From NCBI RefSeq assembly GCF_014203705.1, contig NZ_JACHJR010000001.1, positions 5,270,001-5,334,000 of the forward strand: a stretch of 64,000 bases of DNA, given 5' to 3'. The DNA is from Kitasatospora gansuensis. Its GTDB lineage: Bacteria; Actinomycetota; Actinomycetes; Streptomycetales; Streptomycetaceae. Of this stretch, positions 8,162 through 17,091 are shown piece after piece; position 1 is the stretch's first letter, and each line of letters begins with the position of its first letter. The position numbers were made by a program, and so were the translations under genes. The notes beneath the pieces are model-generated. The model worked only from the letters and a program-made list of their open reading frames with translations. It was not told the origin of the DNA and did not search any database.

Positions 8162-10429
8162 CTACAGCGCGCCGTGGAAGGTGCGGTTGAGCACGTCGAG
8201 CTGCTGCTCGCGGGTCAGCCGGACGAAGTTGACCGCGTAACCGCTCACCCGGATCGTCAACTGCGGGTAGTTCTCCGGGTGTTCCATGGCGTCCAGCAGG
8301 GTGTCGCGGTTCAGCACGTTGACGTTCATGTGGAAGCCATTGGAGGCCATGTAGCCGTCCAGCACCCCGGCCAGATTGCGAATCCGCTCCTCCGGGGTCC
8401 GGCCGAGCGCGTCCGGCGTGACGGTGTTGGTCAGCGAGATGCCGTCCTCGGCGTCCTGGTACGGCAGTTTGGCGACCGACAGGGCGCTGGCCACGTAGCC
8501 GTGGCTGTCCCGGCCGTTCATCGGGTTGGCGCCGGGGGAGAACGGTTCGCCGGCCCGGCGGCCGTCGGGGGTGTTGCCGGTCTTCTTGCCGTAGACCACG
8601 TTCGAGGTGATGGTCAGCACCGACTGGGTGTGCTCGGCGTTCCGGTAGGTCGGGTGCTTGCGCACCTTCTTCATGAACTCCTCGACCAGCCACACCGCGA
8701 GCTCGTCGGCCCGGTCGTCGTTGTTGCCGTACGCCGGGTACTCGCCCTCGATCAGGTAGTCGGTGACCAGGCCGGTCTCGTCCCGGACCGGGCTGACCCT
8801 GGCGTACTTGATGGCGGAGAGCGAGTCGGCGGCGACCGACAGACCGGCGATGCCGCAGGCCATGGTGCGGCGGACGGCGCGGTCGTGCAGCGCCATCTCG
8901 ATCCGCTCGTAGGCGTACTTGTCGTGCATGAAGTGGATGACGTTCAGCGCGTGCACGTAGGTGGCGGCCAGCCAGTCCATCTGCTGGTCGAAGCGGGCCA
9001 TCACCTCGTCGAAGTCCAGGACCTCGGAGGTGATCGGGCCGGACTCCGGGCCGACCTGGGCGCCGGACTTCTCGTCCCGGCCGCCGTTGACCGCGTAGAG
9101 CAAGGTCTTGGCGAGGTTCACCCGGGCGCCGAAGAACTGCATCTGCTTGCCGACCGTCATCGCCGAGACGCAGCAGGCGATCGCGGTGTCGTCACCGAAC
9201 CGCGGGCGCATCAGCTCGTCCGACTCGTACTGCACGCTGGAGGTGTCGATGGACACCTGGGCGCAGAACTCCTTGAAGCCCTGCGGCAGCCCGGGCGACC
9301 AGAAGACCGTCATGTTCGGCTCGGGGGCCGGGCCGAGGTTGTACAGGGTCTGCAGGTAGCGGAACGAGCTGCGGGTCACCAGCGGGCGGCCGTCCTCGCC
9401 GATGCCGCCGATCGACTCGGTCACCCAGGTCGGGTCGCCGGAGAACAGCTCGTCGTACTCGGGGGTGCGCAGGAAGCGGACGATCCGCAGCTTGATGATG
9501 AAGTCGTCCACCAGCTCCTGGGCCTGCTCCTCGGTCAACAGCCCACTGTCGAGGTCCCGTTGGAGGTAGACGTCGACGAAGGTGGAGGTCCGCCCGAGCG
9601 ACATCGCCGCGCCGTTCTGCTCCTTCACGGCCGCCAGGTAGGCGAAGTACAGCCACTGGATCGCCTCGCGGCCGGTGCCCGCCGGTCCCGAGATGTCGTA
9701 TCCGTAGGCGGCTGCCATCTGCTTGAGCTCGCCCAACGCCCGTACCTGCTCGGCGAGTTCCTCGCGCTCGCGGATGGTCTCCTCGAGCAGCGCCGGGTCG
9801 CTCGGCAGCCGGTCCAGCTCGGACTTCTCGGCCAGCTTGGCCTCGATCAGCCGGTCCACGCCGTACAGCGCGACCCGGCGGTAGTCACCGATGATCCGGC
9901 CACGCCCGTAGGCGTCCGGCAGGCCGGTGACGATGCCGGCCTTGCGGGCGGCCCGGATCTGGGGGGTGTAGGCGTCGAAGACGCCCGCGTTGTGGGTCTT
10001 GCGGTACTCGGTGAAGACCTTCTCCAGCTCGGCGGAGACCGGGTAGCCGTACGTCTCCAGCGCACCGGCCACCATCCGCCAGCCGCCGTAGGGCATGATC
10101 GCCCGCTTCAGCGGGGCGTCGGTCTGCAGGCCGACGATCAGGTCCCGGTCCCGGTCGATCCAGCCCGGCGCGTGCGCGGTGATGGTGGAGGGGATGTCGT
10201 GCGCGACGTCGTACACGCCCTTGGCGCGCTCCTCGGGGAACCGGTCGGTGATCTTCTTCCAGACCGCGGTGGTGCGCTCGGTCGGGCCGGCCAGGAAGGA
10301 GCTGTCACCCAGGTACGGGGTGTAGTTCTGCTGGATGAAGTCCCGGACGTCGACGCTGTCCCGCCACAGCCCGCCCTTGAAGCCCTCCCAGGCTCCGGCG
10401 GCCGTCTTCTCGATGTGCTGGGTGCTCAT
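8162..10429 (-). CDS. pflB: Formate C-acetyltransferase (pyruvate formate-lyase)
   Basis: A 755-aa glycyl-radical enzyme converting pyruvate and CoA to acetyl-CoA and formate. It has the PFL-specific adjacent catalytic cysteines in DDTAIACCVSAM and the C-terminal glycyl-radical site RVSGYAVNFVRL followed by EQQLDVLNRTFHGAL, so it is a true PFL rather than a diol dehydratase or other relative. The ATG at 10429 is preceded by GGGAG; a longer in-frame start would add 12 residues. It sits between adhE (upstream, same strand) and pflA. A perfect Rex-type operator lies 44 bases before the start, which predicts induction when NADH/NAD is high. GC content and codon use match the surroundings. Confidence 0.96.
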   Translation of the reverse strand: MSTQHIEKTAAGAWEGFKGGLWRDSVDVRDFIQQNYTPYLGDSSFLAGPTERTTAVWKKITDRFPEERAKGVYDVAHDIPSTITAHAPGWIDRDRDLIVGLQTDAPLKRAIMPYGGWRMVAGALETYGYPVSAELEKVFTEYRKTHNAGVFDAYTPQIRAARKAGIVTGLPDAYGRGRIIGDYRRVALYGVDRLIEAKLAEKSELDRLPSDPALLEETIREREELAEQVRALGELKQMAAAYGYDISGPAGTGREAIQWLYFAYLAAVKEQNGAAMSLGRTSTFVDVYLQRDLDSGLLTEEQAQELVDDFIIKLRIVRFLRTPEYDELFSGDPTWVTESIGGIGEDGRPLVTRSSFRYLQTLYNLGPAPEPNMTVFWSPGLPQGFKEFCAQVSIDTSSVQYESDELMRPRFGDDTAIACCVSAMTVGKQMQFFGARVNLAKTLLYAVNGGRDEKSGAQVGPESGPITSEVLDFDEVMARFDQQMDWLAATYVHALNVIHFMHDKYAYERIEMALHDRAVRRTMACGIAGLSVAADSLSAIKYARVSPVRDETGLVTDYLIEGEYPAYGNNDDRADELAVWLVEEFMKKVRKHPTYRNAEHTQSVLTITSNVVYGKKTGNTPDGRRAGEPFSPGANPMNGRDSHGYVASALSVAKLPYQDAEDGISLTNTVTPDALGRTPEERIRNLAGVLDGYMASNGFHMNVNVLNRDTLLDAMEHPENYPQLTIRVSGYAVNFVRLTREQQLDVLNRTFHGAL

Positions 10430-10466
10430 GGTCTGCTGCTCCCGCTCTTCGGTTCCTTGCCCCACG

Positions 10467-10472
10467 GATATA
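10467..10472 (-). promoter_or_regulatory. Candidate -10 element of the pflB promoter
   Basis: On the minus strand TATATC lies directly downstream of the Rex palindrome, 38 bases before the pflB ATG. A weak -35 (GTGACT or TGACTT) lies on the other side, so the 18-bp operator fills the promoter spacer. Bound Rex would block RNA polymerase directly. Confidence 0.5.
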
Positions 10473-10490
10473 TTGTGAAACGATTCACAA
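10473..10490. promoter_or_regulatory. Rex operator (ROP) in front of pflB
   Basis: TTGTGAAACGATTCACAA is a perfect inverted repeat, TTGTGAA-N4-TTCACAA. It matches the operator of the NADH-sensing repressor Rex described in Streptomyces coelicolor. It lies in the adhE–pflB gap, 44 bases upstream of the pflB start. NADH-bound Rex releases its operator, so expression is expected when respiration is limited. Confidence 0.85.
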
Positions 10491-10539
10491 AGTCACACGG
10501 GCTCGAAAAGTCCTGATTCGAAGGGACCTTCGTCCCCGC

Positions 10540-13179
10540 TCAGATGTGGTCCCCGTAGTACGCCTGCCGCATCAGCTGCTGCATGTCGGCCAGCATCGGC
10601 ATCCGGGGGTTGGCCGGGGCGCACTGGTCCTCGTAGGCGTACATCGCCTGCTGCGGCAGGGCGTCCAGGAAGGCGGTCTCGTCCACGCCCGCGTTCTTGA
10701 AGGACTGCGGGATGCCCACCTTGTCGCGCAGCCGCTCGACCGCCACGGCCAGCGACTCGACGCCCTGCTCGGGGGTCTCGGCGGCCAGGCCGAGCATCCT
10801 GGCGATCTGCTGGAAGCGCTCCGGTGCCACGTAGCTCTGGTACTTGGGCCAGCTGGTCACCTTGGACGGGGCCGCGCCGTTGTAGCGGATCACGTGCGGC
10901 AGCAGGATCGCGTTGGTCCGGCCGTGCGCGACGTGGAAGGTGGCGCCCAGGGTGTGCGCCATCGCGTGCACCACGCCGAGGAAAGCGGAGCCGAAGGCCA
11001 TGCCGGCGATCGTCCCGGCGTTGTGCATCTTCTCCCGGGCCACCGGGTTGTCCGGCCCGTTGACGACGGCCTCCTCGAGGTTCTCGAAGATCAGCCGGAT
11101 GCCCTGCAGGGCGAGGCCGTCGGTGAAGTCGTTGGCGTAGACCGAGACATAGGTCTCGATGCAGTGCGTCAGCGCGTCGAAGCCGGAGTCGGCGGTGACG
11201 GCCTTCGGCAGGTCGGTGGTCAGCGCCGGGTCGCAGATCGCCACGCTCGGGGTGAGCGCGTAGTCCGCCAGCGGGTATTTCTGGCCGGTCTCCGAGTCGG
11301 TGATCACCGCGAACGGGGTGACCTCCGAGCCGGTGCCCGAAGTGGTCGGGATGCAGACCAGCTTGGCCTTCTCGCCCAGGTCGGGGAAGGTGAAGGCGCG
11401 CTTGCGGATGTCGAAGAACTTCTCCTTCAGGTCCGCGAACACCGTCTCCGGGTGCTCGTACATCAGCCACATCACCTTGGCCGCGTCCATCGGGGAGCCG
11501 CCGCCGAGCGCGACGATGGTGTCCGGCTGGAAGCCGCGCATCAGCTCGGCACCCTTCTCCACCGTGTCGATGCTCGGATTCGGCTCGACGAAGTCGAGCA
11601 CCCGGATCTCGACCGGCTCGCTGCGCCGGTTCAGGATCGACCTGACCCGCTCCAGGTGCCCGATCTCCACCATCGTCCGGTCGGTGACGATCACCACCCG
11701 GTGGGCACCGCGCATGTCGGCCAGGTACTTGACGGAGTTGCGCTCGAAGAAGACCTTCGGCGGGATCTTGAACCACTGCATGTTGGTGTTGCGCCGCCCG
11801 ATCCGCTTGATGTTGACCAGGTTCAGCGCGGTCACGTTGCCGGAGACCGAGTTGGCGCCGTAACTGCCGCAGCCCAGCGTCAGCGAGGGCATGAAGGCGT
11901 TGTAGACGTCGCCGATGCCGCCCTGCGAGCTGGGCGCGTTCCAGATGATCCGGCAGGCCTTCACCGCGTGGCCGAACTCCTCGGCGAAGGCCGCGTCCTC
12001 GGTGTGCACGGCGGCCGAGTGGCCCAGGCCGTGGAACTCCACCATCTCGGTGGCCAGCTTGAGACCCTGCTTGCGGGTGTCCGCCTTCAGCACCGCGAGC
12101 ACCGGGCAGAGCTTCTCCCGGGTCAGCGGCTCGTCGGGGCCGACGAAGTCGACCTCGGCCAGGATGATCGAGGTGTCCGCCGGGACCTCGAAGCCGGCCG
12201 CCTCGGCGATCGCCACCGGGGACTGCCCGACCACGGCCGCGTTCAGCTTGGCGCCCGCGCAGTTGCGGTCCTCGCCGACCCCGAAGATGTACTGCTCGAG
12301 CAGCGCCTTCTCGGCCTTGTCGGCCAGGTACGCCTTGAGCCTGCGGAACTCGCCGAGCGCCGGACCGTAGATCTCCTGATCCAGGATCACCGCCTGCTCG
12401 GAGGCGCAGATCATGCCGTGGTCGAAGGACTTGGACACCACCACGTCGTTGACCGCGCGCTTGAGGTTCGCGCTCTTCTCGATGTACGCGGGCACGTTGC
12501 CCGCCCCGACCCCAAGGGCCGGCTTGCCGCAGCTGTACGCCGCCTTGACCATCGCGTTCCCGCCGGTGGCCAGGATGGTGGCCACGCCCGGGTGGTTCAT
12601 CAGCGCCCCGGTGGCCTCCGTCGAGGGCGTCTCGATCCACTGCACGCAGTGCGCCGGGGCGCCGGCCGCGACCGCCGCGTCCCGGACGATCCGGGCCGCC
12701 TCGGCCGAGCAGCGCTGCGCGGCCGGGTGGAAGCCGAAGACGATCGGGTTGCGCGTCTTCAGCGCGATCAGCGCCTTGAAGATGGTGGTGGAGGTCGGGT
12801 TGGTCACCGGGGTGACGCCCGCGACCACGCCGACCGGCTCGGCGATCTCCACGATGCCGTCGATGTCGTCCCGGCGGATCACCCCGACCGTCTTCATGTC
12901 GGCCATCGAGTGGGTGACGTGCTCACAGGCGAAGATGTTCTTGACGGCCTTGTCCTCGAACACCCCCCGCCCGGTCTCCTCCACCGCCAGCACCGCCAGC
13001 CGGGTGTGCGCCGCCAGTGCGGCCAGCGAGGCCTTCTTGACGATGTGGTCGACCTTCTCCTGGGTGAACCCGGCGTACTCCTGCAGGGCCTTCCGGCCGT
13101 TGCCGACCAGGATGTCCACCGCTGTCGCGGCGTCGGACGGGGCCGGGGTCCCGGTTGCTGCGGCTTGCTGGCGGGCCAT
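10540..13179 (-). CDS. adhE: Bifunctional aldehyde–alcohol dehydrogenase
   Basis: An 879-aa fusion that reduces acetyl-CoA to acetaldehyde and then to ethanol, oxidising two NADH. The N-terminal CoA-acylating aldehyde dehydrogenase half carries the catalytic cysteine in DHGMICASEQAVI (near residue 250). The C-terminal iron-dependent alcohol dehydrogenase half has the NAD-binding GGGSPMDAAKVMW and the metal-ligand regions DSGFDALTHCIETY and HAMAHTLGATFHVAHGRTNA. The length is typical of AdhE (about 870-890 aa). The ATG at 13179 has GAGGTG seven bases upstream; an in-frame ATG at 13278 would add 33 residues of poor character. With pflB and pflA it forms a pyruvate-to-ethanol-plus-formate route. 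A DosR/DevR-like box lies upstream. Confidence 0.96.
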   Translation of the reverse strand: MARQQAAATGTPAPSDAATAVDILVGNGRKALQEYAGFTQEKVDHIVKKASLAALAAHTRLAVLAVEETGRGVFEDKAVKNIFACEHVTHSMADMKTVGVIRRDDIDGIVEIAEPVGVVAGVTPVTNPTSTTIFKALIALKTRNPIVFGFHPAAQRCSAEAARIVRDAAVAAGAPAHCVQWIETPSTEATGALMNHPGVATILATGGNAMVKAAYSCGKPALGVGAGNVPAYIEKSANLKRAVNDVVVSKSFDHGMICASEQAVILDQEIYGPALGEFRRLKAYLADKAEKALLEQYIFGVGEDRNCAGAKLNAAVVGQSPVAIAEAAGFEVPADTSIILAEVDFVGPDEPLTREKLCPVLAVLKADTRKQGLKLATEMVEFHGLGHSAAVHTEDAAFAEEFGHAVKACRIIWNAPSSQGGIGDVYNAFMPSLTLGCGSYGANSVSGNVTALNLVNIKRIGRRNTNMQWFKIPPKVFFERNSVKYLADMRGAHRVVIVTDRTMVEIGHLERVRSILNRRSEPVEIRVLDFVEPNPSIDTVEKGAELMRGFQPDTIVALGGGSPMDAAKVMWLMYEHPETVFADLKEKFFDIRKRAFTFPDLGEKAKLVCIPTTSGTGSEVTPFAVITDSETGQKYPLADYALTPSVAICDPALTTDLPKAVTADSGFDALTHCIETYVSVYANDFTDGLALQGIRLIFENLEEAVVNGPDNPVAREKMHNAGTIAGMAFGSAFLGVVHAMAHTLGATFHVAHGRTNAILLPHVIRYNGAAPSKVTSWPKYQSYVAPERFQQIARMLGLAAETPEQGVESLAVAVERLRDKVGIPQSFKNAGVDETAFLDALPQQAMYAYEDQCAPANPRMPMLADMQQLMRQAYYGDHI

Positions 13180-13297
13180 CTCGCTCACCTCGGGGAACGG
13201 TGCTGCGCGGCGCTCCGGCGGCGCTGCCGGAGCGGCTGACAAGCTCCACCCTCCGTCGGGAGCGGATGCGTCGGCCATGGCCCTACGATCGAAGTCG

Positions 13298-13317
13298 AGG
13301 GGGACCAAAGCCCCAAC
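13298..13317. promoter_or_regulatory. DosR/DevR(OsdR)-like box upstream of adhE
   Basis: The core GGGACCAAAGCCCC (13301-13314) matches 12 of 14 positions of the DosR palindrome GGGACTWWAGTCCC, with symmetric T-to-C changes. It lies about 120 bases before the adhE start, in the divergent gap with the small gene at 13465. DosR-type two-component regulators respond to hypoxia in actinobacteria. The assignment rests on sequence similarity only. Confidence 0.45.
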
Positions 13318-13464
13318 GACCGGGAGTCGTAAGGGCTGAGAGAGGAACGGCCGCGGCCGCGCCCACTCCGCCGTCCGGGTGAGCGGCCCGCCTCGGGGTG
13401 CGGAGCGTCGTGGCCGGTGAAAGATTGGTGGCAGTCCGTCATCCGACCGATCGGAGGAGGAGAC

Positions 13465-13662
13465 ATGGGCATTCTGGACAGACTCCGCCACAAGGCCCAC
13501 GAGACCGTGGACCCGGCCGAGCGGCAGCGGCTCGCCCACGACGAGGCAGCCGACGCCTTCCCCGACACCGCCCAGCGCAGCGCCATGCACAAGGCGGAGC
13601 CCACCGAGGAGGACCGCCGGGCAGCCGAGGAGATGACCGCCGAAGGTGATCCCTGGGACTGA
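13465..13662 (+). CDS. Small hydrophilic protein of unknown function (65 aa)
   Basis: The start is set by a strong GGAGGAGG a few bases before ATG 13465; a longer in-frame start at 13417 lacks such a site. The 65-residue product, MGILDRLRHKAHE... ending DPWD, is charged and mostly helical, without cysteines, membrane segments or known motifs. Such small acidic/basic helical proteins are frequent in streptomycetes and usually unassigned. It is divergent from adhE and shares the 285-base upstream region containing the DosR-like box, so it could be co-regulated by oxygen limitation. A terminator hairpin follows the stop. Confidence 0.65.
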   Translation: MGILDRLRHKAHETVDPAERQRLAHDEAADAFPDTAQRSAMHKAEPTEEDRRAAEEMTAEGDPWD

Positions 13663-13675
13663 GGTACCGCACCGC

Positions 13676-13705
13676 AGGGGCGTATCCGCCAACGGATGCG
13701 CCCCT
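13676..13705. terminator. Bidirectional terminator hairpin
   Basis: A 13-bp stem, AGGGGCGTATCCG pairing with CGGATGCGCCCCT around CCAA, with one G·U-type pair. It lies between the convergent small gene (ending 13662) and the tricorn protease gene (ending 13731), so it can serve both. Confidence 0.7.
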
Positions 13706-13730
13706 TCTGCGCGACTCCTTCGTGCCGGGC

Positions 13731-16700
13731 TCAGCGCGGCGGCAGCGGCGGGCGGCGCAGGTCGGGCCGGGGCGCGTCCGACGGCGGGGGAGTGGCCGCC
13801 GGGTGCTCGGCCAGCAGCTCCAGCGCCAGCCGGACGGCCGCCTCCAGCTCGGTGTGCAGCGAGGCGGCCCACTCGTGCGGGCCGCGCACCACCCGGACGT
13901 CCGGTGCCACGCCGTGGTTCTCCACCGACCAGCCGATGCCGCCGGTGAACCAGGCGGCGTTCTTCGGCACCGAGATCTGGGTGCCGTCGCCCAGGGTGTG
14001 ACGGCCGGTCATGCCGACCACCCCGCCCCAGGTCCGGCTGCCCACCACCGGGCCGAGGCCGAGCAGCCGGATGGCGGTGATGATCACGTCGCCGTCCGAA
14101 CTGGTGGCATGGTCGGCCAGCGCCACCACCGGACCGCGCGGCGCGTCCTTCGGGTAGCGGACCGGGTGCCGGCCCCGGCTGTGGTCCCAGGCCAGCACCC
14201 GGCGGCTGAGCTTCTCCAGCACCAGCTCGGAGACGTTGCCCCCGGCGTTCCCCCGGACGTCCAACACCAGCGCGGGGTGGTCGAGTTCGCGCCGCAGGTC
14301 GCGGTTGAACTGGGCCCAGCCCGAGCCGCCGAGATCCGGGATGTGCAGATAGCCGCACCGGCCGTCGCTCAACTCCCGTACCAGGGCGCGCCGTCGGGTC
14401 ACCCAGTCCTGGTAGCGGATCGGCCGCTCGTCGGTCAGCGGGGTGACCGCGATCCGCCGCAGGGTGCCCTCGGCGGCGGTCCGGAAGGTGAGTTCGACGG
14501 TGGTGCCGCCGGTGCCCACGAGCAGCGGGGCGGGGCCGAGCAGCGGGTCGGGCGGGCGGCCGGAGACGGCCACGAACTCGTCGCCGTCGCGCAGCCCGTA
14601 CCCGGCCAGCGGGGCGCGGGCGCGGGGGTCGGAGGACTCGCCGGGCAGGATCCGGTCGACCAGCCAGCGGCCGTCCGGGGCGCGGTGGATGTTGGCGCCG
14701 AGCAGGCCGAGCGGCTGGCCGGTCGGGGCCGGGCCCTCGCCGCGGCGGGACGGGGAGACGTAGGCGTGCGAGGTGCCGAGCTCGCCGAGCAGCTCCCTGA
14801 GCAGGTCGGCGAAGTCGTCGGGGCTGGCCACCCGGTCCACCAACGGGGCGTACTGCTCGACCAGTTCGGGCCAGTCGAGGCCGCACATCCCGGCGTCCCA
14901 GAACTGGTCCCGAACGATCCTGGCCGCCTCGTGGTACGCCTGCCGCCACTCCTGGGCCGGGTGCACGGTGTGCGTGATCCGGCGCAGGTCGACAGTCAAC
15001 GGCTGGCTGCCGGAGGGGAGTTGGAGCAGGCGCAGGGTGCCGGCCGAGAACGCCAGGACCGAGCGGCCGTCGCCGGAGACCGAGTAGCCGTCCAACTGCT
15101 CGGCGACCATGGTCCGGGTGCCGTGCGCCAGGTCGAAGTACTCCAGCGACGGACGGCCCGAGGTGTCGGCCGGGTTGGCGAAGGTCTGGCCGAGCGCGCC
15201 CGCGATCGGCCAGCGCAGCCAGAGCAGACCGCCCCGGGCGGCGGCGGTGGCCGAGTACTTGGAGGCGATCACCGGGAACGGCACCAGCCGGGTGGAGAGC
15301 CCCAGCGGGTCGACCGTCACCGTGCCGTCGCCGCCGGTCTGGTCCGGATCCAGGCCGACCGGGGGGCGTCCCTCGGCGGGGGCGGCGAAGGGTGACGGAG
15401 TGTCGGCTGCCAGCGGCACCAGGTACGGGCGGCAGCCGAGCGGGAAGGACATGTCGCCGGTGTGCACGTCGTGCACCGGGTCGAAGCCGCGCCAGGAGAG
15501 GAAGACCAGGAAGCGGCCGTCCCGGGTGAAGACCGGGTGCTCGTCCTCGAACCGGCCGCCGGTCACGTCGATGGTGTGCGCCGGATCGGCCACCCGGGCC
15601 AGCTGGATCGAGCGCAGCGAGCGGCCCGCCACCGGCTGGGACCAGGCCAGCCACTGCGAGTCCGGCGAGAAGGCCGCGCTGCCGACCGGCCCGTACCCGG
15701 AGCTGGCCGCCTCGGTGACGGTGCCGTCGGCGGTGGCCACCAGCAGCAGCCGGCCGTCCGAGGTGACCACCGCGAGGGTCTGGCCGTCGGGTGCGGCGGT
15801 CAGCTCCAGCACCCGGCCGAGCTGCCCGGCGGCGATCCGGCGCGGCGGGGCGTCCGGGCCGCCCCGGCTCGGGACGGGGGCCAGCTCGATCGCGTCGGCG
15901 CCCTCGGCGTCGGTGACCCAGGCGAGCTGGCCGCTGTGGCCGAGCAGGACCGGCAGCCTGGTCCGCACCCCGGGGGTGTCGGCCAGCACCCGGGCCGGGC
16001 CGTCCCGGTGGGCGAGCCAGTACAGGCTGCCGCGCACCGTGACCGCGCTGGCCCGGCCGGTGGAGTCGCAGGCCAGGTCCTTGACCTGACTGGCCGTCGG
16101 CACCTGGTACGGGCGGCGCCCGGAGCGCGAGCCGCCGAGCGGGACGTCCAGTCTGCGCGGGTGCGGATGGTCCAGGCTGTCCAGCAGCCAGAGGTCGCCC
16201 GCGTGCTGGTAGACGATCCGGGTGCCGTCGCCGGCCGCCTCGCGGGCGTAGTACGAGGCGTGGTCGGTGTGCCGGCGCAGGCCGGTGCCGTCGGGGCGGC
16301 AGGAGTAGAGGTTGCCGACGCCCTCGTGGTCGGACAGGAAGGCGATCCTCGGGTGGTCGGGCCCGCCGACCGGCATCGGGGAGGACAGGTGGCCGGGGTG
16401 GTCGGGGAGCAGCTGGGTGGTGTCGAGCCAGAGCCGGCCGGTGGCGCCGCCCCGGTAGCGCTTCCAGGCGGCCGGTTCGTGCGGGGCGGCGGAGGTGAGC
16501 AGCACGGTGTGCCGGGCGTCCATCTGGGCGTCGCTGACCGGGCCCCAGGGCATCCGGCGGCCGGGGGAGCCGTCCGGCGGCAGCGCCCAGGCCCAGGTGT
16601 AGTGGGCGAACGGCTCGTGGTACGAGGTCAGCGCGAGCAGTTCGCCGTCCGGCAGCCAGCCGCGGACCCGGGTGTCCTGGCTGCCCCAGTACGTCAGCCG

Positions 16701-16964
16701 GGTGGCCCGGCCGCCGTCCGAAGGGGCGGTCCACACCTCGGGGCTGACGGTGAGCCAGCTGGTCCAGGCGATGGTCGTGCCGTCCGGGGAGAGCCGGGGG
16801 TGGCTGACCCGGGTCCGGTCGCAGCTCACCCGCCAGGCCCGGCCGACGGTGCCGTCGCCTGCCAGCGGGGCGGCCCAGACGTCGTCCTCGGCGGTGAACG
16901 TGAGCAGGCCGCCGCGCAGGTGCGGGTACCTGAGATAGCCGGGCTCGGTCACCCCTTCATGCAA
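13731..16964 (-). CDS. Tricorn-type serine protease (S41 family)
   Basis: A 1077-aa cytoplasmic protease expected to trim peptides released by the proteasome or other proteases. The N-terminal 650 residues show repeated WD/propeller-like blades (LRYPHLRGGLLTFTAEDDVWAAPL, HPRLSPDGTTIAWTS and so on), as in tricorn's six- and seven-bladed propellers. A PDZ-like segment (GLRDGDEFVAVSGRPP) and the S41 core follow. Candidate catalytic residues are His in LGTSHAYVSP, Ser in HATSSDGDVI and Glu in GWSVENHGVAPDV, matching the tricorn triad positions. The length is normal for the family. The ATG at 16964 has no good ribosome site; the GTG at 16952 is an alternative. It is monocistronic and divergent from the chitinase. 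Confidence 0.9.
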   Translation of the reverse strand: MHEGVTEPGYLRYPHLRGGLLTFTAEDDVWAAPLAGDGTVGRAWRVSCDRTRVSHPRLSPDGTTIAWTSWLTVSPEVWTAPSDGGRATRLTYWGSQDTRVRGWLPDGELLALTSYHEPFAHYTWAWALPPDGSPGRRMPWGPVSDAQMDARHTVLLTSAAPHEPAAWKRYRGGATGRLWLDTTQLLPDHPGHLSSPMPVGGPDHPRIAFLSDHEGVGNLYSCRPDGTGLRRHTDHASYYAREAAGDGTRIVYQHAGDLWLLDSLDHPHPRRLDVPLGGSRSGRRPYQVPTASQVKDLACDSTGRASAVTVRGSLYWLAHRDGPARVLADTPGVRTRLPVLLGHSGQLAWVTDAEGADAIELAPVPSRGGPDAPPRRIAAGQLGRVLELTAAPDGQTLAVVTSDGRLLLVATADGTVTEAASSGYGPVGSAAFSPDSQWLAWSQPVAGRSLRSIQLARVADPAHTIDVTGGRFEDEHPVFTRDGRFLVFLSWRGFDPVHDVHTGDMSFPLGCRPYLVPLAADTPSPFAAPAEGRPPVGLDPDQTGGDGTVTVDPLGLSTRLVPFPVIASKYSATAAARGGLLWLRWPIAGALGQTFANPADTSGRPSLEYFDLAHGTRTMVAEQLDGYSVSGDGRSVLAFSAGTLRLLQLPSGSQPLTVDLRRITHTVHPAQEWRQAYHEAARIVRDQFWDAGMCGLDWPELVEQYAPLVDRVASPDDFADLLRELLGELGTSHAYVSPSRRGEGPAPTGQPLGLLGANIHRAPDGRWLVDRILPGESSDPRARAPLAGYGLRDGDEFVAVSGRPPDPLLGPAPLLVGTGGTTVELTFRTAAEGTLRRIAVTPLTDERPIRYQDWVTRRRALVRELSDGRCGYLHIPDLGGSGWAQFNRDLRRELDHPALVLDVRGNAGGNVSELVLEKLSRRVLAWDHSRGRHPVRYPKDAPRGPVVALADHATSSDGDVIITAIRLLGLGPVVGSRTWGGVVGMTGRHTLGDGTQISVPKNAAWFTGGIGWSVENHGVAPDVRVVRGPHEWAASLHTELEAAVRLALELLAEHPAATPPPSDAPRPDLRRPPLPPR

Positions 16965-17034
16965 CGGGCCCGCTGGGCGGGTCGCAACTTGGACGGACCG
17001 TCAGAACGCCGTGCCTGACCGGTTCTGCGACTGT

Positions 17035-17074
17035 GACGCTCCTGGGGTCGGCGTCGCAGTTCCCCGAGCCCCTG
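17035..17074. repeat. Dispersed intergenic repeat, copy 1
   Basis: The end of this block, GTCGCAGTTCCCCGAGCCCC, also occurs at 30278-30296 preceded by the same ACGCTCCTG, and inverted at 30182-30202. The block runs into a local 9-bp hairpin (17064-17085, loop TGAC). Related CAGTTCCCCG-type motifs are, from memory, abundant between streptomycete genes. Confidence 0.55.
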
Positions 17075-17091
17075 ACGGGGCTCGGTTGCTG

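Noticed and set aside
10546..13239. A plus-strand frame of about 900 codons opposite adhE
   Set aside because: Its composition (Arg/Gly/Val/His-rich, no domain) is that of an antisense shadow; the minus-strand AdhE has all catalytic motifs.
10540..16734. A single minus-strand frame of more than 2,000 codons spanning adhE and the tricorn gene region
   Set aside because: It is an absence of stops in GC-rich DNA. Only the 13179-10540 part encodes a recognisable protein (AdhE), and the remainder is antisense or out of frame with the tricorn gene.
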